Positions 45,334 through 57,253 of a stretch of 64,000 bases of DNA are shown here, one piece after another (position 1 is the stretch's first letter; each line of letters begins with the position of its first letter). The notes under the pieces are model-generated. The model was given only the letters and a program-made list of their open reading frames with translations, had not been told where the DNA came from and made no database searches. The position numbers and the translations under genes are program-made. Source of the stretch: Calliopum simillimum (Eukaryota; Arthropoda; Insecta; Diptera; Lauxaniidae); the NCBI GenBank assembly GCA_951812925.1, contig OX638369.1, positions 53,687,061 through 53,751,060 on the forward strand, read 5' to 3'.

Positions 45334-45690
45334 CATGTTGGTTTTACATTCTTTTTTACCATGGGTACTCTTCACTCCCTAGAAACGGCGGAAAAATTTC
45401 ATATATTGAAGCAAAACACGAAAAGCGTACCAGCTGAAAATTTGTTTGTCTCCGATTTCGCCCAAAATTGGCAATATGGTAGATCCAAATTGATATATAT
45501 TAGTAACTGGTCCAGTTCACTTTAAAGTGTTCATTTTATAAAAAAAAATTACTTGGTGAAAAAAATTTGTTTCACCAAATTTTTTTTAAACTTAAAAATA
45601 CTTTTGAATTTTTTTAAAAAAAACCCCCCTTAAATTTGTTTAAAATTACTTTAGATTAAAGCACTTTATTTTAGATTAAAACAATCATGC
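45334..45690. other. No gene recognised
   Basis: AT-rich, with poly-A and poly-T runs at 45540-45640, next to the truncated 5' end of the retroelement fragment. Confidence 0.3.
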
Positions 45691-46803
45691 GAGTGGCGTG
45701 CTGCGCTTCAGCTTGTCATCGTAGACTATAGCACTGCCTTCGACAGTGTCTCCCGAGAAAACATCTGGGTTTCACTGCAACGAAGAGGTATTGCCGCAAA
45801 GGCCATAAACTTAGTACGTGTACAATATGAAGGCTTTAAATGCAGTGTATTACACAACGGGTTGTTGTCACCGACATTCACCACTAATTCAGGCGTACGG
45901 AAGGGGTGTCTACTATCACCATCACTCTTCCTTATCGTTCTTGATGATATCCTAGATAAAGCTCTTAATAAGGCCAAAAGGGGTATCCAATGGAACTTTA
46001 CCGAACATCTGGAAGATCTTGACTACGCTGACGACATCTGCCTCTTATCGTCCAAACATTCAGATATGCAAAGCAAAATTGAAGACCTCGTCTTGGAATC
46101 ACAAAAGGCCGGCCTAAAAATCAACGTTTCCAAGACTAAAGGCATGAAGTTAAACGCAAACAGGGATGACATCACGTTTAGAGCTGGCAGTAGTGCCATC
46201 GAAAACGTCGATAGCTTCACGTATTCAGGCAGCATTTTCTCCATGGATGGTGGAGCAAAAGAGGATATCAACTCAAGAATAACAAAAGCAAAAGGCGCGT
46301 TTGCTCAACTGAAGAAAATATGGTCTTCTTCCGTTATATCCACCAAAACGAAAGAGCGCATTTTTGATTCGAATGTGAAATCGGTTTCTTATATGGGTGC
46401 GAAACATGGCTTGTTACTGAACAACTAACGAACAAGCTGCAAGTATTCGTCAACAAATGCTTAAGGCGTATACTAAAGATTTGGTGGCCACGCACTATAT
46501 TAAATGCCGAGGTACATCAAAAATGCAATCAGAGGGCTATAAAAAAACGAGGTCAGGCTGCGCAAATGAGGACGGATTGGTCCCACTCTCCGGAAACCAC
46601 ACAACGAAGTTTGTCGCCAGGCTCTTGAGTGGAATCCACAAGGCAGTAGAGCACGTGGTAGACCCAAAACCAACTGGAAATGGTCGCTGGAAAAGGAAAT
46701 CCAAGAATCGGGAAAGTGGTGGCAAGAGATCAAAGTCATCGCAAGGGATCGCAACGAATGAAGATGTTTCATATTGGCCCTATGCTCCTCCTAGGAGCTA
46801 AAG
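45691..46803 (+). pseudogene. RTE-like non-LTR reverse transcriptase fragment, copy 1
   Basis: The open frame 45691-46428 (245 codons) starts abruptly within the RT domain (EWRAALQLVIVDYSTAFDSV). It has the GVRKGCLLSPSLF segment, YADDICLL with the catalytic Asp pair at 46027-46032, and the thumb region LKINVSKTKGMKLN. A frameshift near 46390 moves the conserved CETWLVTEQ segment to another frame. The C-terminal part continues to about 46800 with more stops and shifts (EKEIQESGKWWQEIKVIARD near 46690). The 5' part with endonuclease is absent. Clade assignment (RTE-like) is from motif style only. Confidence 0.88.
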
Positions 46804-47544
46804 GAGAATACATACATATATACAAAGCATATTTTATAAGCTTTAAAGTGATGTATGACTCAAAATAGGATTCGCTCGCTATATGAGAGTTTTTGGTTTT
46901 TGAACGCCCGCGGCAGGCAAAACTCTTTGTTTACTCAAGAGGAAAGCATCTTACGAAAAAAGTGTACGAGGCATAAAATGATTAGATTCGTTTAAGAAAT
47001 ACATGTGAATTTTTTTGGAAATTTTTTAAACTTTTTTTTAGAAAATTTTTCTCTTAAAAAAATTATTCAAAAAAAAAAAAGCTTTTTAACTTTCCAAAAA
47101 ATTCCACCCGTATTCCTTCGACGATTCTAAGCAAAACCAACGACTCATGAAGAACACAACATTAAACAACTTAAAAAATTCTTAACTTAACAACCGTAAA
47201 AGATACTACGATTCTGAAGATTGGTAAATAATTATAATAAAATTCACTTTTGAATAAAAATTTTTTTTAAAAAAAAAAAGGGTGCACTAAGCTCCAATTT
47301 GGTTTTAAAAAAGAATAAAAAGCTTTTTTTCCACTTAAAATAAAATTTTTTTTTTTCAGTGTGATTTTTTCTCAAAAGCTCATATCTTTTTGCACTAACT
47401 CTGAGAATTTTATTAAAATCGATTCGAAATGCGAAAATCTATGAATTTTCAAACATGTGAGCATCTAAAAGTTGAATCGGACTTCATATGGCCGCCATCT
47501 TGGATTTTTTCGGAATTTCTAAAAATCATTTTATCACAGTTATA
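46804..47544. other. AT-rich DNA, nothing recognised
   Basis: Long A and T runs (47030-47350). A GGCCGCCATCTTGG block near 47491 is noted, but no element boundary was found. Confidence 0.3.
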
Positions 47545-48921
47545 CATATCGTCGCCTGAGTTCTCTTCTGCCCCATCGACACTTTTTGACATTTTGAGTT
47601 AAGACTTGTTCCATAGGTTTTGAAACATGATCTTTCTAACGCTGTTGTCAGAATGCATCTATCTCCTTTAGTTTCTGAGGTATGCAGTGTCCACTTTGCT
47701 CCATACGCCATGTTTTTTCATTTTTTTATTTCTTATTTGCTCCAAAAGCCAATTTTTGGTTTATGGAGCAAGTTTTATATGAAAAAAAGAAGTTTTAAAT
47801 TCTTAATTCTTATTTGCTCTATAGACATAGAAAACTTTCATTATCGTTTTTCTTTTAAAAATTTCCTATGAACTAAGAAAGATAACTCGATGAAATTTGG
47901 TACATTACCTCCATCGTCAACGTTAGATCGTGGGATTGAAAATGAGCAAAATCGGTCAACGGACACGCCTACCGGCCATAAAAAAAAAATATTCACAACT
48001 CAATATTAATAGCCTTTTTAGCGATAACGCAACCAAAATACAGACAGTTACAGGGGATAACAGTTACAAGCTTTGAGCAAAAATTAGGTGAATTCGGGCA
48101 ACAGGATGTGGTACCTCCCATAAAAGCAAAAGTTTTAAAATACTTAACTGAATGCATTTTTTGATACAAACAATCCAAATTTAACTCATCCACCAATGAT
48201 AAAAAATGCAAGATCTGATTAAAAAATTGGTTGATTTGGACAAGAGGGCGTGGCACCTAACATACACACAAAGTTTTCAAAACGCTGTAGAGCAAGCGTT
48301 ATTTGAAGAAATATAATGAAATTTCGCACAGATACCAGGAATAGTTAGTAAAAGCTCTGAGCAAAAGCTAGTCGAACACGGACAAGGCATGGCACCTCCT
48401 ATGCAATCGAAAATTTCAAATTCTGCAGTGTAGGGCATTTAATATTTGGCCAGGCCAATGTTAGCACCCTTACTATTTGTTATTAATTTTTATTTAAAGA
48501 AACTAGTAATATCTACTACGTGTTCTTAATAATAATTTTTTTAATTTATTTGCCCTATTTACACTGTTATGTATGTTTAGTTAAAAGCCTAACGTTCTTA
48601 TTTGCTCCATTGTCATAGTTTCTAAAGGCCAGTTTGCTCTATATGCATGAAAAAAACAGTTTTTAATTTATTTGTATTGTATGGAGCAAAGTGTCCATTT
48701 GACTTATCTGATAAAATATCAAATATCGCGAAAAGTACTTTAGTCCCATTTTTGAAATTTTGCGCTGAAATAGCCAATTAATGAACAAATTCTTTTGTTT
48801 AAATTTCGATGGTACTTTTTCTGACCAATTTTGTTTGTTTTAAGTTCAAACTTTCTTTTTCGATTTTCTCGAAATACACTAACATGCGCATGGGGCAAAA
48901 GAGAATTGAGGCGACGATATG
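47545..48921. mobile_element. TIR element with CATATCGTCGCC ends, carrying an insertion
   Basis: The ends match over about 33 bases: CATATCGTCGCCTGAGTTCT at 47545 and the complement of CATATCGTCGCCTCAATTCT ending at 48921, followed inward by GCCCCATG-type text. TTTGCTCC/GGAGCAAA blocks recur inside on both sides (47693, 47738, 47764, 47813, 48602, 48641, 48682). The middle is a foreign TATACCC repeat (47868-48478). No clear target duplication, and no protein. Confidence 0.82.
47868..48478 (+). repeat. TATACCC dispersed repeat, 5'-truncated, nested
   Basis: It starts inside the repeat at the GATGAAATTTGGTAC block and runs through ATTGAAAATGAGC, CGGACACGCCTACCG, two or three ~130-bp GAGGGCGTGGCACC units, and the end block TATTTGGCCAGGCCAA. 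It lies inside the CATATCGTCGCC element, so it probably arrived later. Confidence 0.82.
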
Positions 48922-50145
48922 TCAAATACTAACTTTTCACAAATTTTCATAAAAATCGGACATGTCAACCCAAATCTTAATGGTTTACGCAAAGAAACAC
49001 TCACTTCTAAATGTTCTTATCCAATTTTTATTTGTTTTCGACCACAATTCATTCCCCTGAGTGTTGATGTAATACTTAAAAATCAAAATCTCAGTTAATA
49101 ACTTATGTTATTTAGATGCTCTCCCACTTTGATGTGTTGAAGTCCATTAGTCAATTCATTATTGCCAAATTGTTGGACCTGTTGTTAAATAACATTTTTA
49201 CAAAATCTGAAAGTGTTGCTATCAAAAAAAAAAAAAAAAAAAAAACAATAAAACGCCACTTTAATTAACGCAACAGTAGCCCATGTAAGCCTTTCTATTA
49301 CAACATTTTGCCGCGCACCTGTCATGTTGAACAGTAGTAGGCCTCGTGGGAACACCACCTAATGTGTGTGCAGCCCTTTTCGAACAGAGGGGGCACTAAT
49401 TAATTCCAATGAATTTTGCAAACATCTTTTTATACGCTTTCAAAAATTACAAATTTTTTTTGATGAAATTTTTTTAATTTTTTCAAAAATTAATTAGGCA
49501 GAGTGTTAAAAACACAAGAGAGCGAGAAAACTCCTCATTACATTGGGCGAAGCTTGACGAAAGCTTTCTAAAAAGCGAAACCAATCGAAATTTAAAATTG
49601 TTGCCAACAATAAAAAAAAAATTAAATAGCAACATCAATTTTGTTGTTTTTTTTTTTCTTACGAAAATTGACAAATTATTATTATTGTTGTTGCTGTTGT
49701 TGTTGGTGATGATGGCATCCGAAACATAGGCCTACCCGCTGTTAAATGCTAATTAAGAAAACCGTTTTTTAACAGGTCAGGTCATACCAAAAAATGGCGT
49801 CGGCTCACTTTGTACAACCAAATTTCCATAGCACAATGCGTACATTCAACTGTTAAATTTATGAAGAGCGATTTTTTCATTCGACTTCTTCTTCTATTTG
49901 ATACCATACATTGTTGTTGTTGTTGTTTTTTTACAATATCTTACGACAGGCGTCATCAGTTGTTGCTTCTTCTTTTGAACTGATTTCATTGTCTATCTGT
50001 AACTCATTTGGCCCATTTACTTTGCGTTTTATTAATATTTACAACATAATCTAATAATGCATAAAATAGGCAATTATTTATAAATTTACAAAAACAATAA
50101 AAACACTTTTCTATCAAAATATACAGTATTTTGTATTAACCTCTT
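48922..50145. other. Mostly AT-rich DNA with a TTG run
   Basis: A poly-A run of more than 20 lies at about 49210, and TTGTTGTTG triplets occur at 49685-49705 and 49912-49928. No gene recognised. Confidence 0.3.
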
Positions 50146-50840
50146 ATGTCTCTGAACAGAGGTAGGGCTGGAGCTATCAAACAGAACGCCCTAGTGAAAG
50201 AGCTGAACACTAAAAAGAACCTTACCATTACTTTCAGTGATTACTGCATACCAAAATACAACTTTCTGCACAACTTCCAAGTTACATTCCCCAGAAGGAA
50301 TGCCTGGGAAAAGGAACGACCTCACTTTGTTGGTGATTACCCTCTATGGTTCACAGACGGCTCTAAAACGAATGAAGGCGTTGAAACTGGCGTATATGAG
50401 GTTAGGTCGCATAAAAATATATTTGTATGCATGAGTTCAGAAAACGCAGTGTTTCAGGAGGAAGTTTATGCAATCTCGCTTTGCATGAGGGATTATGAAA
50501 GAAAGCTTCCCAATGGAATAAACATCTAAATACTATCAGCTAGCAATGCGGCACTTTTAGCCTCAGACTTTTTCAGAATAATATCGTTGTTAGTCTGGGA
50601 GTGCCTTCAACTACTAATCAGACTCGCCTCCCAAAATAAGGTTCACCTCATATGGGTACCTAGATATAATGGAATTGAAGGCAATGAAACTGCAGATAAG
50701 CTCGCTAGTAAAAGGTCATCAACGCAATTTTTTGCTCCTACTCCATTCTGCAGCCCTGCTTGGAGTTTTATTAAATTAAACATAAACAATTGGCTGGACA
50801 GAAAAGTTCATATTCTTGGAACTTTCAAAATCTTTTTACC
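50146..50840 (+). pseudogene. RNase H remnant of a non-LTR retrotransposon
   Basis: The frame carries PLWFTDGSKTNEGVETGVYE (first catalytic Asp), NAVFQEEVYAISLC (Glu), ILSASNAALLAS where the usual Asp of the SDSQAA motif is Ala, and HLIWVPRYNGIEGNETADKL, with His replaced by Tyr but the terminal Asp kept. A TAA at 50527-50529 splits the frame (50146-50529 and onward). Homology fades near 50840. Similar to the fragment at 19200-20080, but in better condition and not an obvious copy of it. Confidence 0.85.
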
Positions 50841-51483
50841 TTTCTCAAAATTTCACCACAAGTTCAAATTTCTCGACTTTTTTTATAAAATATTGACTTC
50901 TGAAATTTTTTTTATATTTCAATACTTATCGAATATTTGATTATTTTAGGTTTTTACAATTTTCGACATTCTTTGATTTTAAAGTTTTTTGAATTTTTCC
51001 CAATATCTTTAATATTTTGCGATGATATTTACCGACAAAATATATTTGTCCGAAGATTTGAAGCAATTTTGCTGGAACAGGCGGACGAAAATGATTTTTT
51101 ATTAGTAACCATTTTAAAAAGTGGAGTTTTAAAGATATGCTGGAAGACGTAACTTACCACATACGCTATGTAATATTCGAACTTATTCGTAAAAAGTTTA
51201 ATTACATTGTTCTAACTATTTTCAAAATATAGTTGAAGTTGCATTACTCCCACAGCTGCAAGAGGCAGTTATTTGAATTAAATACTATTTCACATTAATT
51301 CGAAAGAATATTAAGAGCAAAGATGGTCCTTCAGTATGTACTGGAAAATTAGATAATTTTCGAATAATATTTAAAAAGTTGAATAAAGAAGACAACTATT
51401 TATATTGAAAAATGTTGAATATTATTAAAAAAGCCGAAAACCATAGAAACAGTTAACAGCTCGAAAAATTTTCGGGTAAAAGT
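50841..51483. other. AT-rich DNA, no gene
   Basis: TTTCAAAATTT-type and TTCGAAT-type low-complexity text. Short frames (50937-51152) lack a domain. Confidence 0.3.
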
Positions 51484-52265
51484 TTAAATATTTTGAATAT
51501 TTTCGCGCCCATATAACAAATCCGATTTCACATTCGAATCAAAAATGCGCACTTTCGTTTTGGTGGATATAACAGAAGAAGACCATATTTTGTTCAGTTG
51601 ACGAAACCCGAATTTTGCTATTCTTGAGTTGATATCCTCTTTTGCTCCATCACCCATGGAGATAATCCTGCCGTGATAGCAAACACCCCTACCGTAGGCC
51701 TGAATTAGTGGTGCATGTCGGTGACATTCACCTGATGTGTAACACACTTCATTTAAAGCCTTCATATTGTGCACGTATTAAGTGTATGGCCTTTGCGGCA
51801 ATACCTATTCGCTGCAGTGAAATCCAAATGCATTCTCGGGAGACATTGTCGAATGCAGTGCTGTAGTCTAAAAAGACAAGTTGAAGCGCAGCACGCCACT
51901 CACTTGACAGTTCGGCAATGATCCACGCATGATCGGTTTGGCCGAAATCCTACTTCCGAAGGATGGCCGAATCAAATTTTTCACTTACCCTGTTTACAAA
52001 CACTTTTGTTAGTACTTTTGATGGAACTGAGAGCAAAGTTATTCCTCTGTAATTTCGGCACTCGCTTATGTCACCTATTTTCGGCAATTTGACTAGCATG
52101 CCATGTAGCCAATCTTCTGACAAACGCTCTTCGCTCTAGATTCTGGAAATCAGAGGATGAAGAATCTTTTCTCTATATCGGCGGCCTTGTTGTTTCTCGT
52201 GCTTTGGATAGCTTTCACTATTTCTTCGGTTGTAGGTTGCGGTGTTTGTACACTCGTTTTTGTGC
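51484..52265 (-). pseudogene. RTE-like reverse transcriptase fragment, copy 2, deleted
   Basis: From 52265 downward: QPTTEEIVKAIQSTRNNKAA, then LPKIGDISECRNYRGITLLS (RT motif 1), EWRAALQLVFLDYSTAFDNV and RIGIAAKAIHLIRAQYEGFK, with several stops and frameshifts. At about 51680 it jumps from the CLLS segment to SMGDGAKEDINSRIAK, so the YADD motif and about 100 residues are gone. The tail (KIWSSSVISTKTKVRIFDSN) is nearly identical to copy 1, showing a shared family. This copy has the earlier RT part that copy 1 lacks. Confidence 0.88.
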
Positions 52266-52439
52266 GTGAAAAAAAAAAAAATATTTAACTAAAATTATAA
52301 ATTCAAAATTGTCATTTTTTCTTTTTAATATATTTATTTATAATTTATTTTCTCCGTGTAGTTTTTGCTGGGATCTTGCACTAACTATTTCAAGTTTCTA
52401 TGCGAACTTTGGTTTCATTACCTCAAATACTGCATGCAT

Positions 52440-52790
52440 TATAGAAGAACATAAGGTTTGCTTGTATGGAATATGCCACGCCCTCTTGTCCGAGTTCCTT
52501 CTTTTTTTGCTCAGTGATGAAATTTGGTTGAATTATCTCAAAAAACGCTTTCAGTATAACATTTTGAAACTTAAACTTATATGGGAGGTGTTAAGCCTTC
52601 TTGTCCGAAATCACCTTGTTTTTGCTCAGTGCTTGTGCTTATTATCCCTAGTAATTATTTGTAATGTGAGAAAATAATGCTCTTAATATTGCGTTTCGAA
52701 TATATTTTTTGTATGGGCGGTAGGCGTGTCCGTTAAACGATTTCGGTCATTTTCAATCCTACAAGTTTGTTTTTACAACGAAGACAGTGT
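52440..52790 (-). repeat. TATACCC dispersed repeat, inverted partial copy
   Basis: The minus strand has ATTGAAAATGACCGAAATCG, GGACACGCCTACCGCCCATA, and two units with GGACAAGARGGC and CTCCCATATAAG blocks, in the same order as 39290-39640. It lacks the TATACCC start. It lies directly upstream of the retroelement fragment. Confidence 0.8.
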
Positions 52791-52799
52791 CCGAAATTA

Positions 52800-53030
52800 A
52801 GCATATCGTATCGTGAAAAGTACTAATTCAGTTTTTCAAGTTTTGAGGTATTTTTAATTTTATTTTTTTGTTCGAAAATCGTTGTTTTACTTTTATGATG
52901 AAAACAACCACTTTTAACAGTGATACGGGTCTTATCAAACTAAATATTACAATATTTTGGACCAGAAATACCAAATAACTCAAGACTGGCAAAAACTGTC
53001 TTAGTGCTTTTCACTTGTACAGGGGCGATA
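52800..53030. repeat. Small inverted-repeat element (~200 bp)
   Basis: GTGAAAAGTACTAATTCAGT (52813) and the complement of GTGAAAAGCACTAAGACAGT (ending 53014) form an inverted pair of 24 bases with three mismatches. No coding capacity. It may be a MITE fragment; it ends within 30 bases of the next TIR element. Confidence 0.5.
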
Positions 53031-53040
53031 TATATCGTTA

Positions 53041-54291
53041 GCTTAATATGGAAAAGGCGTAACTCACATTTTCAATACTTTACAGGAAAAGGAAAAAACT
53101 GAATAAAGTTTGATACGCCAAACATTTAAATAAACTTTAAATGCAATTTACAACAAAAACTATCAACAATTTTCATTCTAGGATTTTTTTTTTATTTTCT
53201 TTGTTTTTTGGGTAGTTTTGTGTATTAGGTCTTTTCATTTTAAAATTTTTTTAAAAAAGAATGTGGGTTAAGGCTTTTTACAATAAATCAAAAATTATGA
53301 ATAAAATTTAAGTTATTCAATACAAAATGAAGAGAAAAACCTTAACAAAGAAAGTTAATTGGATTGGACAAAAATTTTAACGAAAATGTTTATGTTTTGT
53401 AGGGAAGATTATCATAAAAGTGGTGACAATCAGCAGGTAACAACAATTTAAAACATTAAAGTGTACATCAAGTAAAGTTTAGGATAATAAAGTACCCACA
53501 GCAACCAAACTCATAGATGCTATTGATGTTTTCCCATCTGTATACCTTGATACTCTTCGTATTGACTATGAAGCCTTCGGTTGACTTTCGGGAACCTTCG
53601 GATGCCTTAGTAAACTATCAATTAAGGCTTGTCGATAGCCCGCCATATTCTTTAAATATCTAGGATTTCTTTGTTTTGATTTTGAAGCCTTCGGGTGAAC
53701 TTCTGGAACCTTCGGGTGTCCCAAAAAACTACCAGTTAGACCTTTTTGATAGTCCGCCAATGATATTTTTCCTCTAGTATACCGAAAATATTCTTCGTTT
53801 TGAATATAAAGCCTTCGGGTGGCCTTTGTGAACCTTCGGGTGGCCTTTGTGAACCTTCGGGTGCCTTAGAAAACTATTAAATAAGGTTCATTGATAGTCT
53901 ACCATAGATGTTTTTTCTCTAGTATGCTTAGAAATTCTTCGTTTTGACCAGAAAACCTTCGGATGACCTTCGGGAACCTTCGTGTATAGTATAAAAACCT
54001 TCCCATATTTGAGATACATTCACTGCCAAGTTTTCAGCTTAATTAACCGAATAGTTTCTGAGTGATTTTAACACTATTTAAATGAAACGCTACATATTGT
54101 GAGTTAGGGCTTTTTTCTTTCAAGAATTTTTTGTTATGAGTTAGGGCTTTTTAAAAATTGACTATAACTTGGCTATTTTTGATATTATCATGCCTAATTT
54201 TTGTATGAAGGTGTATTAGAGAGTGGCCAACCAGATTAGGCAAAAAAGTCCATTTCAAAAAAATTTGAGTTACGCCTTTTCCATATTAAGC
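53041..54291. mobile_element. TIR element with GCTTAATATGGAAAAGGCG ends, holding a satellite
   Basis: GCTTAATATGGAAAAGGCGT starts at 53041, and its complement ACGCCTTTTCCATATTAAGC ends at 54291, matching over about 26 bases. GAGTTAGGGCTTTTT and GGGTTAAGGCTTTTT blocks repeat near both sides (53266, 54102, 54138). The interior contains the satellite at 53535-54000. No transposase was seen. Target duplication is unclear. Confidence 0.8.
53535..54000. repeat. ~125-bp satellite with CCTTCGGGTG, about 3.5 units
   Basis: Units open with TTCTTCGTTTTGA, followed by AAGCCTTCGGGTG, GAACCTTCGGGTG and a spacer with TGATAGTCCGCCA (start points near 53555, 53668, 53792 and 53937). Inside, a shorter GGCCTTTGTGAACCTTCGGG repeat is doubled in the third unit. 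Confidence 0.8.
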
Positions 54292-55479
54292 CTGCCACGC
54301 TTTTTTTCTGTTACAATCAAAAAGACAAAGTTAATATAACCTATGTGAAGATCTAACAAATCTGAAGAATATTGAAAAAGCGAAAATTCGACAAAGACAT
54401 TTCACTTCCTTCAGTAAATCTTTTTCAATACAAGTACCTTCAACATTGCAAAGTTTTAATTAACGTCCGTTAAAATTTCCGATTCAAAACTTTCAAAACC
54501 AAATTCGACGTCGGAGGCCAAAATCAATCGGATATTCCGGCCTTTCAAAACCAGAATCTAAGCACCATTTTGTCCATTGTTGTTATGCTGAAAAGTTTCT
54601 TATAGCATTCCTGCCGTTGCTTTGAACAATTAAAATCCTAAGGATACTGAAAGCCTCGTGTCTGCGCCAACTATTGAAGCGAGGTTTAAGTCCAGTTGTT
54701 CACATGACTTCTTTATTTATGACTGAGTGCTTTATATTGCCATGTGAGATCAAAATAATTTAAAAAAATACAGATATTCAAGCGGAATCTAGGGCCATCT
54801 ACTTAATTTAAAATGAGTTAGGCGAATCATCCCTTGGAATTTTGTGAAAGCAAATAGTGACTTCGCGATGCAATGATTACTTTTGACGTAAACTGCGTTC
54901 ATAAACAAAACTACTGGTACATGCACCAATACAAAGCCACCAGTATTTTCGAGAAAATTCTACTAGCAGAAGCCGGAGCATAAAAAGATGATGGAAAGAA
55001 GAAATTAAGTTCAGGTTTTTTTTTTGCGTTTTCTGACTAATTGTTTTTGCAACAATACCATTATAAAGGAGGGCAGATTTGCAAGCCATCATACAATTAA
55101 GACAATGCTCAATTCTGGGTTTACTATTCAGCATTTAACTGAAGCAATATATTGCCTTTATTGCTCCATTGAGAGTTAACTTATCTTTATTAATACGTAA
55201 GACAAAAATTTGTCCTCCATTTTTTACTATGTAAGAAATGGAATACGACTTTGAATTATATATCATTAGAAAGGTATTTATGTGTAGATGTGCACAAAGT
55301 TAAAATTATTTAAATAGTTTGTCATTTAGCCAGTTAAAATAAAATGCAAATTTTTTAATATTAACAACTACAAAATTCGAGGTCATACAGAGCTACAAGG
55401 AGGATGCAGCACAAAGAGAAAGACAAAAAGCTTACTGACCTCATGTTTTTTGTTATCTTTTCATTTTTCATTTGTCATT
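54292..55479. other. No gene recognised
   Basis: AT-rich with ordinary short frames (54877-55134, minus, no domain). No terminal repeats seen. Confidence 0.3.
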
Positions 55480-55622
55480 GTACCAGGGATGATAAATAAG
55501 CTTCTCTATTTTGTACTAAATTGCAAAAAAAGTACTTAAACTGTCCAAAAAGTACCAAAATTATTTAATACATTTGTGGTATATTTTTGAGCATTGGGTG
55601 ATTCTAGTAAAAATAAGTCTTT
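55480..55622 (+). mobile_element. Dispersed element with ACCAGGGATGATAAAT end, copy 2
   Basis: Matches 9831-9960 on the other strand in order: ACCAGGGATGATAAATAAGC, CTATTTTGT, AATACATTTGTGGT, GAGCATTGGGTGATTCTAG. The copies differ at many positions, so they are not recent. Confidence 0.65.
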
Positions 55623-56089
55623 AGATAACTTTTGTTTCAAAAGTCAAACGACCCTCAAGAGGTTAAAAAGTAAATTTTTCACAAAATTCATAAATGCACC
55701 ACCCATGAATATTTTTCACCCGAAATAGGCAATAAAAACAAAAGAAAAAAACTATAAACGATGGCTTAATAGGCCTAAAAGAAGTCAATAAAAGCACAGT
55801 TGGTGGTCAAGTAACTGCACGCATAACCAAACAGGCAGACAGATGTAACCGATTCACCTGGCAGACATGATCATTAAGGTGGCAAATTACAGGCAATAAC
55901 AACAGCAACAACAATAAAACAATAGATTGGCCTTATTATAAGAATGTACCTGTTTCATTTTAAAGTCCAAATCATGAATTGAAGAATCACCGCAATGACA
56001 TTTTTTGATTGAAATTCCCATGTGTTTGCCTCCTGCATGTGCATTTGTATATGTTGCGATTGTGTGAAAAGAGAAAAAAACTGTTGATT
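55623..56089. other. No gene recognised
   Basis: CAACAACAATAA triplets near 55898; otherwise plain sequence. Confidence 0.3.
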
Positions 56090-56400
56090 GCAATCAGCGC
56101 GCGATCAATCAGTGGCGCATGCGCAATCAACAGCAGCAGCGCCAGCAGTAGCAAAAAGTGTTTGCCGTTCGTTGTTGGCTAAGCGCAATCAAGCGTAGCA
56201 GCATCCAACTAAACATCAACAGCAGCAGAAACAGCAGTGTGGCGCAATCTATCAGCAGACTTACCAACCAACCACGAGTAGCAACATTTGCTTTATCGCT
56301 CAATCATGATCGACAGCAGCAAACGGCAGCATTGCAACTTCTTCACATTCTGGATGTGTGAAGTTTTGCTCTTTGCAAACACATTTTGATTGATCAGTTC
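56090..56400. other. Single-copy island with CAG triplets and GATCAATC text
   Basis: GCGCGCGATCAATCAGTGGC, CAGCAGCAGCGCCAGCAG and similar text make this one of the more GC-rich patches. The frame 56158-56361 is Ser/Asn-rich and has no domain. Could be 5' UTR or regulatory DNA of a nearby gene; not proven. Confidence 0.3.
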
Positions 56401-57253
56401 ATATCAGTTTGAAATTTTTATCACAGATGCATATCGAGCGGGGAACATGTATCCCAACTAACAACAAAACTCGGGACAGACAGACACTTAGACGCCCCAC
56501 CACGTAGACTCCCATGAAATTTGCATTTTTCTATGGCCAATTTACAGAGTTGTTACATGGATAGTGCAGCAGAAAATAATGACTTCATTTGAATTTGACC
56601 AAGTCAATAGAAACATTCGAGTAGTAAGTTTTCGTACGTGTGTGACCATGGCTTAGTTATCTATGTGATTGAGCTGTTTTGGAAACAACGCGAACACCAG
56701 ATGGAAGCTTCTCTCTGAAATTATGTGAATATGTTAGTATAAATAGCTTCAAAATAGTTACTTTCTATATATGCTTCATCTGCAAGGCGTAATTTGCAGG
56801 AACAACCAAGGCACTATCGGCACTTACCTCGGTAATCCACTCGCAAAAGACGGAACTGTTGAGCAATTGCAGTTGGATGAAAATAAGTCAGGAAATTCTT
56901 AAAATGTTCAGTAAATGTTGGCTTTGTCGGCTACCAGAGCGTGTTCATAACTTTTAGAAAAAGTGGGCACCTATCCTTGTTTCCACAATCCGTAGTAAGT
57001 TGTGTCGTTCATGGTAATGTAGTTGAGCAATCTTTAGTCAGACTATCTCTCCAATTCCACAGGCCTTGGTAAACCGACAATGGTTGACCAATAAGAGGTA
57101 GTGATTAGCAAACGAAGACATAGATCAAAGCAGTCTTGGTCTTGGACATTGAGTTTTGGTGTTGTCTTTGACAATAAGTCTTTGTCTTGGTCTGCAGCAT
57201 CAAGTCTTCGTCTCTGTCTTGCTCTTGAAAAAATTTCATAAGATTGCTGTTTA
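56401..57253. other. No gene; CTTGG-rich run at its right end
   Basis: 57125-57225 has repeated GTCTTGG and GTCTTTGTC text, related to 16710-16815 in opposite orientation. The remaining sequence is not recognised. Confidence 0.4.

Noticed and set aside
47480..47510. GGCCGCCATCTTGG as a promoter or YY1-type site
   Set aside because: Single short match in repeat-like DNA with no transcript evidence.
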